Positions 1 through 7,972 of a stretch of 64,000 nt of DNA are shown in pieces. A program made the translations under genes and the position numbers. The notes below the pieces were generated by a model, which was not told where the DNA came from, did not search any database, and worked only from the letters and a program-made list of their open reading frames with translations. Positions within the stretch are counted from its first letter, which is position 1; every line of letters starts with the position of its first letter. This stretch comes from Dermatophagoides farinae (lineage: Eukaryota; Arthropoda; Arachnida; Sarcoptiformes; Pyroglyphidae), in assembly GCF_024713945.1 (NCBI RefSeq), contig NW_027461514.1, positions 62,001-126,000 on the forward strand. Reading direction: 5' to 3'.

Positions 1-255
1 AACGAAGTCGTTGAAAGACGTATAGTACGTTTTATATATTATTTAAAGACGGAGATAGGAGGATTAAGCCATCTTGCACTAGAAGGAAATAAAAATAAAC
101 AATTAAAACTGTTTCAGTCATCAACAAGTTTATATAAAAAATATGGTCAATGGGGATTACTGGTTTTAATTTCTGTGTCTGACATAATCGATGCTTACCA
201 ATCTGAAACTAAACTGGTTTCTTTGCTAGCACAAATTCAAAATCTAGATACTTAA
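1..255 (+). CDS. C-terminal end of an unidentified protein (5' truncated)
   Basis: An open frame runs in frame 1 from the first base to a TAA at 253-255, giving 84 residues with no internal Met, so the gene starts before the window. The visible tail is mixed hydrophobic and polar, with a probable helical stretch around GLLVLISVSDIIDAYQ and the end NLDT. I do not recognise the family. No motif, zinc ligand or membrane segment is clear enough to suggest a function. It could also be the last exon of a spliced gene. The following 230 bases before the DHHC gene contain no supported gene. Confidence 0.5.
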   Translation, partial: NEVVERRIVRFIYYLKTEIGGLSHLALEGNKNKQLKLFQSSTSLYKKYGQWGLLVLISVSDIIDAYQSETKLVSLLAQIQNLDT

Positions 256-484
256 TGGCTTTTCACGTCAAGAAATAATGCGTATATCTATATATTTATG
301 ATTTTCATTGTATTAAATTAAAACATTGAATGGTGCAGAAATTCTAAACAAAAGTTCTTCAAGTTTTGATTAATTTTCGATTTATTGGTGCAAATAATAA
401 CGTTTATAGATAATTTCTATATTAGATGCTGTTGTATTATACCTATTGAAGAGTGCGCATTATAAAGAAATTGTTCACTATCTG

Positions 485-1439
485 ATGGAACAAGATGCTA
501 GAGATAAATGCAAAAAATATGATAAATTAAATGTGGAGCTGAAAGGTAGATCACCAAAACATGGTAATAAAATATTTGTATTCATTTTATTGTTAATCAT
601 AGCTGGCTATTACAGTGCGTACTTCTATTTATGTATCTTCTCACCTGAAGGTAAAACACGGTTATTAAATCATAGCTTTTGGAGAATTTCCATTGGCATT
701 TTGCATATGCATTTACTACTCTTATTGTTTTCTTACGTCGCTGCTATTCAAACTGAGCCGGGAGCAATACCTCCGCATTGGGGATTTTACGTAGGTGACG
801 ACGCTCGACGAATTAGATATTGTGGAATTTGTCAAGTTTGGAAACCAGACAGAGCACATCATTGCAGTGTCTGTAATAGATGTGTTTTAAATATGGATCA
901 CCATTGCCCTTGGATTAACAATTGTGTTGGATTCTACAATAGAAAGTTTTTCATCCAAGCGTTATTCTTCGCGAATTCTTGTTTATTAAATATGTTGATT
1001 CAAATGTAAGTTTGATTAAACAAATAATTTTAGCTTTTACATTTTATTCCCATTGCTTGTGAATTCTAGAAATAGATATTCACGTGGAATGGATACGAAT
1101 GCTCGTGTTTCAGGACTATTATTACTAGCTGTTTTGATAATAGGAGTTTTGCTTGGACTTATTCCGTTTAGTCGATTTCATTGGCATTTGTTAGTATCTG
1201 TAAGTAAAACCAAAACCAATACATTTTTATAGAATTCAACTACCATTGAATCGTTAGATGTTGTTAATAAAGAACACTCACGATTTAATATTGGGGCTAG
1301 AAGAAACATAGAACAAGTCTTTGGATCCAATTTTTTGTTTTGGTGGCTACCATGCCATACTTCGTCAACCCAACCTGTTGGTGACGGAGTTAGATGGCGG
1401 CGACATTATTTGAAGAATGATAATTTATCGTTAATATAG
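485..1439 (+). CDS. DHHC protein S-acyltransferase (palmitoyltransferase)
   Basis: Transfers palmitate to cysteines of membrane-associated proteins from an endomembrane or plasma-membrane location. Exons 485-1005, 1034-1199 and 1233-1439 join in frame to about 297 residues. Two N-terminal membrane segments (near residues 17-40 and 67-90) precede the cysteine-rich domain with [20 protein letters not shown] and the catalytic DHHCPW motif, then NCVGFYN. Two further membrane segments follow, then the TTxE motif (STTIES) and the C-terminal PaCCT-like block [11 protein letters not shown]. Four membrane spans and this motif order match the family. The first intron is 28 nt if the acceptor at 1033 is used; a second in-frame acceptor at 1069 would remove 12 residues of the third span. 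The first ATG in the frame is at 485. Which family member it is cannot be told. Confidence 0.93.
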
Positions 1440-1711
1440 GTTTTAAAGTAAAGTTAAACACAATCACCTGATTACTAAGTATATCAATCATAAAATCTAA
1501 TAAATATTGTGCGAGGTATAATGGTGTTTATATAAAACTAAAATAACTAAATATAAAAAACGGCTTACATAAATACCAGGAATAGAATTTGTGGAATTTG
1601 AAAAAGGATTTCATATAGATAATGTGTAATCAATCTATGATAAAAAATGTGTAAGATTGATAGAATTGATTGAGTTAATTGAGTTTAATAGATAAACTAT
1701 AACGTGATTAG

Positions 1712-2251
1712 TTAATTTGATTTGGTCAACGTTAGTGCTCGGTTGATAATATATTCAGTGAGCGCTTCATTCTTTTCGTCTAAATCTTTCGTAATTTCTC
1801 CACGAGCTCTGCAGGGTAATTTTGTACCTTCCAAGTTGCTGTGGACCCATCGCTTCAAGCGCATATAACATGCATTGCAAAATTTCTCGCGATGTACGTA
1901 TCTCCACTGAGGTGTTTCAGTAATGTCGCAATTCTTGCAACCACCACTTACACTAATGATGTTGCTTCGCCGACTGTTTTTTGGTTTTCGATTAATTTTA
2001 ATTACATTTTGGTTTGATATAACTTTTGTTTTAGTAGAACTGGCAGTGGTGGGTCTAAATTGTAAATTGTCACCAAATATCAATTTGGATATTTCTTGAT
2101 CAAAATTTTTTGACTGCGCAGCTCGAAAACAATCCCTTAATATTGCATATATGAATGGAACGTAAACAGATGGGTTCGTGTTTTCACCATTGACAAAACT
2201 AAGGTCTTTATGAGTATCATCTACTGTGGTTGGTTTCTGTTCTTCTTGCAT
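1712..2251 (-). CDS. GATA-type zinc-finger protein
   Basis: A single-exon 179-residue protein with one GATA-type finger at about residues 104-131. It reads CKNC, then TPQWR, then CNAC, which is the CxNC-x(16)-CNAC pattern of DNA-binding GATA fingers. A basic stretch (KINRKPKNSRRS) lies just before the finger and could serve as a nuclear signal or DNA contact. The N-terminal 60 residues are acidic and unremarkable. GATA fingers usually bind (A/T)GATA(A/G) and regulate transcription; that role is inferred here from the domain alone. The residue after CNAC is Tyr rather than the common Gly. The gene is convergent with the DHHC gene. Confidence 0.8.
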   Translation of the reverse strand: MQEEQKPTTVDDTHKDLSFVNGENTNPSVYVPFIYAILRDCFRAAQSKNFDQEISKLIFGDNLQFRPTTASSTKTKVISNQNVIKINRKPKNSRRSNIISVSGGCKNCDITETPQWRYVHREKFCNACYMRLKRWVHSNLEGTKLPCRARGEITKDLDEKNEALTEYIINRALTLTKSN

Positions 2252-2476
2252 CGTTTAATATTATTCATATAATTATGAAGTTATTCAACAGTTGATTAGA
2301 GCTGTTCAAAAAAATTATTATATTAAAAAAACTTACAAAAAAATAATTATTGTAACTCATTTTTTTTTAAAAAAAATTATTATCGTTTTTGTTTTGCATC
2401 TTGAAATAGTCTAATTCTACTATATTTAATATATTTGCTAAACTTTTTTTTATCTATAGATAAATTTCATAATTGT

Positions 2477-2830
2477 ATGTCAAAAAAATATGTCAAGCCG
2501 ACTCATAAAAAAGAGTTTGATCAAATTGTTCGCGATGTTCGAGCCATCGCATTACCACATATAGACAAACGTGCAAGAAAAATCTATCTAAGTCAAGTTT
2601 CTTGGCTAAAAGAGAACAAAGTATTAAAAAACGAAAAACAACCGTTGCCTCACTTGTTACGTAAAAAAAGACAACAAAAAGAAAAAATAAATCGAATCTT
2701 GGAAGAAGACAAAGCAAAAGGTGTTAAAACATTATCTTCTTGTAAAATTGATTGTTTTGAAATTTTGAAGGCTAACAAGCTCAAAAAAAAAAAGAAACAA
2801 CTCGCAAAGCGACAAGTAAAATTGTTTTGA
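2477..2830 (+). CDS. Small highly basic protein, unidentified
   Basis: 117 residues from the first ATG of the frame (MSKKYVKPTHK). The sequence is very lysine- and arginine-rich, with a long charged helix in the middle (LLRKKRQQKEKINRILEEDKA) and a C-terminal poly-lysine cluster. Such composition is typical of nucleolar or ribosome-biogenesis proteins, but I do not recognise a named family, so this is only a compositional inference. A T-rich stretch ending in AG (about 2440-2459) lies just upstream and looks like a splice acceptor, so a short 5' exon may be missing. No matching upstream ATG with a donor was found. Confidence 0.6.
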   Translation: MSKKYVKPTHKKEFDQIVRDVRAIALPHIDKRARKIYLSQVSWLKENKVLKNEKQPLPHLLRKKRQQKEKINRILEEDKAKGVKTLSSCKIDCFEILKANKLKKKKKQLAKRQVKLF

Positions 2831-2912
2831 ATATGACTAATTTTACGTTTAAATATTCAATAAATTTAATTTATTAATTTTTTAAATAAAACTTTGAACA
2901 AGCCATTCACTA

Positions 2913-3243
2913 ATGTCGAGTACAAAAGATAGCAATGTAGGATCAAACAAGAATCATTTAGTGCGTAAGTTTTAGTTTATCGTATGATTTTTTAGATATT
3001 AGAATGCAGCAGCGTAACGGCCGCAAGTCTTGGACTTTAATAACCGGTCTTGACGAACGTTTCGACCCCAAAAAAATTTTGCGACAAATGCAAAAAACAT
3101 TTTCTTGTAATGGAACTGTTGTTGAAGATAGTGAGCATGGATGTGTCATTCAATTACAAGGCGATCAAAGAGAATTGGTCGTACAGTTTTTGAAAGAGCA
3201 GGCTATCTGCACTGGAGATGAAATCAGAATGCATGGAACATAA
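2913..3243 (+). CDS. eIF1: Translation initiation factor eIF1 (SUI1)
   Basis: eIF1 sits on the 40S subunit near the P site and enforces correct start-codon selection. Exon 1 (2913-2964) and exon 2 (2996-3243) are separated by a 31-nt GTAAGT...TAG intron and encode 99 residues. The join creates VHIRMQQRNGRKSWTLITGL, matching the conserved IRIQQRNGRK start of the SUI1 domain. The rest of the domain is intact: FSCNGTVVED, then VIQLQGDQR, then the C-terminal end at HGT. Length is close to the usual 105-113 residues. The short N-terminal tail is polar, as is normal for this factor. Identification is secure. Confidence 0.95.
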
Positions 3244-3304
3244 AATTTTATTGTACATTATTTTTATTATCGCTTTATAAATTTAAAAATTTAAATTTAG
3301 TCTA

Positions 3305-3907
3305 ATGGGAGGTGATAGTGGTTTTATTTTCAAAAGATCTGATTTGATTCAAATTAAAGGTTGGAAACACTACCAGTCACTTGGAGCCGTAGGCAATGAA
3401 GCGAATTGCCTGGTCCGCGATGAAAATAGACCAGACTATGCTAAAATTAATAAAAATTTTTACATTTTTCACTGTTGTTTGAGTAAACAGCCGCTGAAAC
3501 CTCCATTATATATAGATAAATGTGGTTTTATATACAACAAAAACGCAATTGAGCATGAAATTCTTGTTCACAACGATGATACAGAAAAAAACACGTTTCT
3601 CACTCAATTGCTCGAGAGTGTTCCAATCGGAGGAAATGATGCAACTTTAAATACCTCATCGTATTTCGAAAAACACACTGGGCGTTTAAAATGCATAATA
3701 TCGCAAATAAAGTTCGAAAATTCCGATCAATCTTTCGGATACAGCAAAAAATGTGGTTGTGTTTGGCTTTTTTCTGAAAGCTATATAAACTATTCGCACT
3801 TTTTAAATCAAATCAAAAAAAAATTTGATTGTCCAGTTTGTTTTGAATTAACCGAAATAATAGAAATATGTTCATATTATTCTTTTAATCAAAATTTGAT
3901 GCTTTAA
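3305..3907 (+). CDS. RTF2-like replication termination factor
   Basis: A 200-residue protein whose start, MGGDSGFIFKRSDLIQIKG, matches the RTF2 family signature (MGxDGG...RxELV). It continues with CCLSKQPLKPPLYIDKCGFIYNKNAI, equivalent to the LSQ-L..PIV.C.LG.LYNK.A segment of the degenerate N-terminal RING. RTF2 proteins act at stalled or terminating replication forks, and in plants also in splicing. A second pair of cysteine clusters (CGCVW, FDCPVCFEL) supports the C2HC2-type fingers. It is shorter than most homologues and lacks the usual disordered tail. It starts about 60 bases after eIF1 on the same strand. Confidence 0.75.
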   Translation: MGGDSGFIFKRSDLIQIKGWKHYQSLGAVGNEANCLVRDENRPDYAKINKNFYIFHCCLSKQPLKPPLYIDKCGFIYNKNAIEHEILVHNDDTEKNTFLTQLLESVPIGGNDATLNTSSYFEKHTGRLKCIISQIKFENSDQSFGYSKKCGCVWLFSESYINYSHFLNQIKKKFDCPVCFELTEIIEICSYYSFNQNLML

Positions 3908-3979
3908 AAACTATAAAAATTAATTATTTTAAATTAGACTTCTATTACTTAGTATAATATAGTAAGCAGCTAATACAAC

Positions 3980-4873
3980 ATGGAAAGTTGTAACTACAGT
4001 TATGATTTTGAAAATTTCACAATAAATGTTATAGATTTAATTAATATTTTAGTTTTAGCAGCTGACGAGATACTCAAAATATATGAATTAGAACAGTTTT
4101 CAGTGAAATATAAAAAAGATAAATCGCCAGTTACTAAAGCTGATTTGTTAAGTAATCAGATAATAGTTGAAAATTTAGAAAAATTATTTCCCAATATTGC
4201 TATCATTAGCGAGGAATCGCATTTACCCAGCCTTGAGGAGCGCAAAAATTACAAACAATATTGGTGTATTGACCCTTTAGATGGTACACAACAATTTATA
4301 AAAAAAAACGGGCAATTTACAATTAATTTAGCTTTAATTCAAGACAATATTCCTGTCTTTGGTATTGTGTGTGTTCCAAAATTTGATTTGCTGTATTTTG
4401 GATCTGCAATTCACAAAGAAGCCTTTAAAGGACGGCTGTCAACGAAACTAAATAATTTAATAAAACTCGTTCCAATAAGAATTGTAGCTGATAAACCTGA
4501 AAATATTATTGTCGTAGCTTCCTCTTCTATAAAACACGCTGTAAAAAAATTACTTGCGCCTTTTGGTAAATATAAAATTCAAAAATTAGGTAGCAGCTGG
4601 AAATTTTTGTTTGTTGCGGATGGTACTGCAAACATCTATATTAGACCAAGCTTGAGTCATGAATGGGATACAGCTGCTAGTCATGCGATAATTCGAGCGG
4701 TGGGCGGAGAAATTTACGCTCTTCAACACTTTAACTGTGTGAAACCTGAATGTCACAACATGGAAATTCTTCCTGAATATAGACACTTAGCTATTGATCA
4801 CCCTCTTAAATACAACAAAGAATCAACTTTGAATCCTTGTTTTATTGTTCTTCCAGAAAAAGCTTATATATAA
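3980..4873 (+). CDS. CysQ-type 3'(2'),5'-bisphosphate nucleotidase
   Basis: A 297-residue single-exon member of the inositol-monophosphatase superfamily. Expected reaction: removal of a phosphate from adenosine 3',5'-bisphosphate, a by-product of sulfate-group transfer, using Mg2+. All key motifs are present: KSPVTKADLLSNQ near residue 49, the ISEES glutamate, the metal-binding DPLDGTQQFIKKNGQFTINL, and the C-terminal EWDTAASHAII. The GT-x-FI-x-NGxFTxN spacing is the CysQ subgroup rather than inositol monophosphatase itself. It reads like bacterial CysQ proteins in motif wording. Its neighbours do not form a sulfate pathway, so its metabolic partner genes are elsewhere. Confidence 0.88.
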   Translation: MESCNYSYDFENFTINVIDLINILVLAADEILKIYELEQFSVKYKKDKSPVTKADLLSNQIIVENLEKLFPNIAIISEESHLPSLEERKNYKQYWCIDPLDGTQQFIKKNGQFTINLALIQDNIPVFGIVCVPKFDLLYFGSAIHKEAFKGRLSTKLNNLIKLVPIRIVADKPENIIVVASSSIKHAVKKLLAPFGKYKIQKLGSSWKFLFVADGTANIYIRPSLSHEWDTAASHAIIRAVGGEIYALQHFNCVKPECHNMEILPEYRHLAIDHPLKYNKESTLNPCFIVLPEKAYI

Positions 4874-4974
4874 AAATTTCAAAGCGATATCTTGTATAAT
4901 TTTAAAATTATAAATATCATTTCGGTAATTATAATTATTTAAAAGTTTGCAAATTAAAATAATTATAAATCAAA

Positions 4975-5232
4975 ATGGGGTTTTGCTGTTTTGGCCCTTC
5001 TAAAGCATCTTTGATTAAAGAAATAAATTTATTATCAACAGTAGTGGAGGACCAGCAAAAAAAAATTGAACTTTTGACTGAAATGTTTGAAAATAAATTT
5101 ACAGCTAAAGAAACTGAGCACTACAACGAGTTACAAGCGTATCACTGCTGTCCACATATAAAAGAAAATAATAATAAAAGAACGATTACTTTGTCTAAAG
5201 AAATAATTTCTGATTACAATTCAACTTCATAG
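4975..5232 (+). CDS. Small protein with predicted N-terminal double acylation
   Basis: 85 residues starting MGFCCFGPS. Gly2 is in position for N-myristoylation and Cys4/Cys5 for palmitoylation, the arrangement used by many apicomplexan inner-membrane-complex and plasma-membrane proteins. The next 40 residues form a probable amphipathic or coiled-coil helix (LIKEINLLSTVVEDQQKKIELL). A second CC pair lies at about residues 58-59. I do not recognise a family, and the protein is too short for the PH-fold of ISP proteins. Membrane tethering is an inference from the N-terminus. Single exon; the stop is followed by about 215 bases with no supported gene. Confidence 0.65.
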   Translation: MGFCCFGPSKASLIKEINLLSTVVEDQQKKIELLTEMFENKFTAKETEHYNELQAYHCCPHIKENNNKRTITLSKEIISDYNSTS

Positions 5233-5447
5233 CTATTTGTATCACAATATAGATTATCATAAAAAAGTTTCTATGGTACTTGGAAAACCAGTAGTCAATG
5301 ATCCCCTACGTTTTATGCCTAATCGAAATTATTTTTTAACCAAAAAGTGTCATGTATAAACGATAAGCTCAAAACACGTTGTAAATAAACCTATAAAAAA
5401 TATCCATTAGAATTAGTTTAAAATAAATAAAATTGTAAAACAAAAAC

Positions 5448-5903
5448 CTAAGCAACAATTGCAGAAGCTTTGGAAGCAGTGTATTTCCAGTTGGCTGGAA
5501 GCTTTCTTCGGCTTCTGTAGTATCTAGATAATTTATGTATTTTAGATTCGCAAAGAGAAAGTCTAAACTTAGCGTCTTTGTCAGCTCTGTTTCTGTCTAA
5601 ATGCTTTCTAATAGTAACGGCTTTACGCATTAAGAAGTAAAGGTTTTCAGGAATTTCAGATTCTAATCCCTTTTTCCTGAGAATAACAGAAATAGTGCTA
5701 CCAGTAATGCTGTGAACTCTTGGAATAGCGTGAGAATCTCTTAGAGCTACACCAATCTGTGATGGAGTAAAACCTTTCTTGGCTAAGTTAACAATGAGGG
5801 AAACTATCTCTGAAGGGTTGGTTTTGCACCAAGAAGGAACGTTTCGGTTGTAGGGTAATGATGAACGGGAAATACCCTTTCCCTTGCCGTACATTTTCGC
5901 CAT
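5448..5903 (-). CDS. RPS13: Small-subunit ribosomal protein uS15 (RPS13)
   Basis: A component of the 40S subunit. The start is placed at the ATG giving MAKMYGKGKGISRSSLPY, because from there the protein is 151 residues, the usual length for eukaryotic uS15, and aligns over its whole length. An in-frame extension of 28 hydrophobic residues upstream has no counterpart in the family. Recognisable blocks are PSWCKTNPSEI, KKGFTPSQIGVALRDSH, KKGLESEIPENLYFLMRKAV and RKHLDRNRADKDAKFRLSL, with the C-terminus ending in ASAIVA. Single exon on the minus strand, convergent with the small acylated-protein gene. Confidence 0.96.
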   Translation of the reverse strand: MAKMYGKGKGISRSSLPYNRNVPSWCKTNPSEIVSLIVNLAKKGFTPSQIGVALRDSHAIPRVHSITGSTISVILRKKGLESEIPENLYFLMRKAVTIRKHLDRNRADKDAKFRLSLCESKIHKLSRYYRSRRKLPANWKYTASKASAIVA

Positions 5904-6041
5904 TGTTTCAGATATTTGGTAAAGCAGAGCTACGATAAAATTTATAAGACAATACAAATTATTATTTACCAGCAATAATATTTGCAAATTTAGGAAATTA
6001 TTCGTAATTTCACAAATTAAATTAGATTTTTTTAATATTAT

Positions 6042-7244
6042 TTATTTTCCATTTTCGGCCATTTCTAATACAATTGGTACGTGATCACTCCCGGGAAGAG
6101 CATCTCTGATCGTGCAAAATATTTTATGTTTAAGCATCAATTTTGTTGCTACAAATAAGTCAATACGCCAGCCTAGATTAGTTTTTCTCATTTTACTATT
6201 CATCGTAGACCAATATGTATACCTTCTCACGTTAGGGTTTTGATGGCGCCATAAGTCAATATAATTTGAGTTTTCTAAAAAGCTGCCAAACGACTCTCTC
6301 TCTTCTTTTGTGTGACCACTGCTACGTTTATTTCCTTCACTATTCCAAATATCCATTTCTGTATGAGCGATATTTAAATCTCCAGCCAAAATAACTGGGA
6401 TTGAATATAATTTATCTAATTTATTCAAATATGCATATAAAGCAGTGTCCCATTCTTTAATGCGTGTTTCTAGCCTAACTAAACCTCTGCCTGCATTTAA
6501 ACTATAACAACTAACTAATATGAACTGGCTGGTGAATAAACTTAAAATCCTTTTTTCTTTGTCTAATTCTGCATGGCCAAGTCCTTCGAAAATGACAAAT
6601 TTTTCGTGATTGTGAATTATGCGCAAACCTATATCAGTAATATCTAATACAAATTTAGGCAAAGCTTCAATAAATTTTTTACTAATTAAAAGAGTAACAC
6701 CGGCGTAAGCTCTTTTTTCTTCAAAAATGTTGAAATTTAAATAATCCTCGTGTAAAAATTTAAATTGATCTGCAACTTTTTGAGTTATCTTAGTTTCTAG
6801 TAAAGCAAGGATTTCTGGTTTTTCAGCATTTAAATATTCTATCAAGATGCTTTCATTTTCATCTGTTCGTTTTAATACTGATCTTAGCCCATTTACGTTC
6901 CAAACAACAATTTTGGAACTACTGATGAAATCTGGTTTTTCGTTTTCAATTTGCTTTATCCAACTTGTAGGAATATCCTTACCTTGCCCATCTAGGTGTG
7001 GATTAAATTTAGTTTTACTTTTTTTGTTAATTTGCTCATCATTTTCAGATGCATTTTTTTCAATACTGCGTTTTCTATTACTAAATTTAGCTTTTACCTC
7101 GGTTTTTATGTTTGAAATTTTGTTTTTTCTATTGATATCGAAATTTTTTTCTAGTATAAATTATTTATGCTTTAACATACCATCTTTTAATTGAGACGAT
7201 TCGTCAATTTGAGCCGGCTCTAAATTCAGATCAGTACCAATCAT
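6042..7244 (-). CDS. AP endonuclease, exonuclease III family
   Basis: Base-excision-repair enzyme that nicks DNA 5' of abasic sites. Exon 1 (7181-7244) and exon 2 (6042-7150) are joined across a 30-nt GTATGT...TAG intron to give 390 residues. The ExoIII fold starts at VVWNVNGLRSVLKRTDENES and continues with the metal-binding ILALLETK, LVSCYSLNAG (usually YVPNSG), the catalytic AGDLNIAHTEMDIWN, GWRIDLFVAT and the closing PGSDHVPIVLEM. The first 110 residues are a lysine-rich, low-complexity extension, a feature also seen in other apicomplexan homologues; it might carry targeting information. No ATG occurs between the stop at 7161 and the catalytic domain, which is why the upstream exon is needed. 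Confidence 0.9.
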
Positions 7245-7312
7245 TTAGTTTTTTGAAAGCAAAAAAATATAAATAATATAAATCTACTTTAATTATAATG
7301 AATTTTACCTAA

Positions 7313-7737
7313 ATGAATGTTTTCTACAATCTAAATTGGTTTATACTAAATCTAACTAACTTATATACTATAGCTTATGCACATAATTTCGAATCAATAA
7401 ATATCAAAATTGAACTTAGTAATAGTAAGTATCAAAGTTTAATATCTATTTGTTTCTAGTGTTAGAAATCCCTAAGTCAACTGCTGACTTGATGTTTTCT
7501 GCTATAGATAATATGATAAAAGAAGAAATAGATAAGTTAGAAAGAAAATATAGAAGCACAAATACGCTGAAAATGATCGATACCAACTATCTTGTTGGAT
7601 TAAATATTCCTGATAAAAGTAAACTGACAGGTGCCCCAAGACGGGTTATTAATCAAGAAAACATGCTCGAAAACCAAATTATCACTAAGTTACGTTCTGG
7701 TTCACAACCAAATCCAATTAAAATGAATCCAGTTTAA
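7313..7737 (+). CDS. Small unidentified protein, possibly with a signal peptide
   Basis: Two exons, 7313-7424 and 7460-7737, flank a 35-nt GTAAGT...TAG intron and give 129 residues. The first exon is open throughout and starts with a hydrophobic stretch (FILNLTNLYTIAYA) that ends in a plausible signal-peptidase site (AYA before HNF). The second exon holds a charged helix (NMIKEEIDKLERKYRS) followed by a polar tail (NPIKMNPV end). No family is recognised. Translation could instead start at an ATG created by splicing, since the last base of exon 1 and the first two of exon 2 spell ATG; that would give a 92-residue cytosolic protein with no signal sequence. Confidence 0.5.
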
Positions 7738-7972
7738 AGAAGTTGGCGTAAATTCCAATATTTTGTTACTAACAAATAAATATTTTCTTGATAATCTAAT
7801 AACCATTACTAATAACACTTTAAGAACATTCTTATGAGTTTTCCATATGATTTATACGAGGTGTGCATTCATTAATATAACGATCGTTTTTTTCAAGCAC
7901 TATGTAAAAAAGGAAAACTTAAAAGATAAAGAAAACCTAATATCAATATAAGTAATAATTTAAATTTGAACA

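Noticed and set aside
1006..1069. A 64-nt first intron for the DHHC gene
   Set aside because: It is in frame, but the 28-nt alternative matches the general intron size and restores a complete third membrane span; the longer form is kept only as a possible alternative.
2435..2476. A TTG-initiated extension of the small basic protein
   Set aside because: Nuclear eukaryotic genes start at ATG; the first ATG is at 2477 and the upstream bases look like a splice acceptor or UTR.
5233..5447. A possible snRNA in the gap, because of a locally less AT-rich patch near 5270-5330
   Set aside because: No U1, U2, U4, U5, U6 or U3 signature, no Sm site and no clear terminator pattern could be matched.
5904..5987. 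A 28-residue N-terminal extension of RPS13
   Set aside because: It begins without ATG in the family position, is hydrophobic, and uS15 proteins are 151 residues from the chosen ATG.
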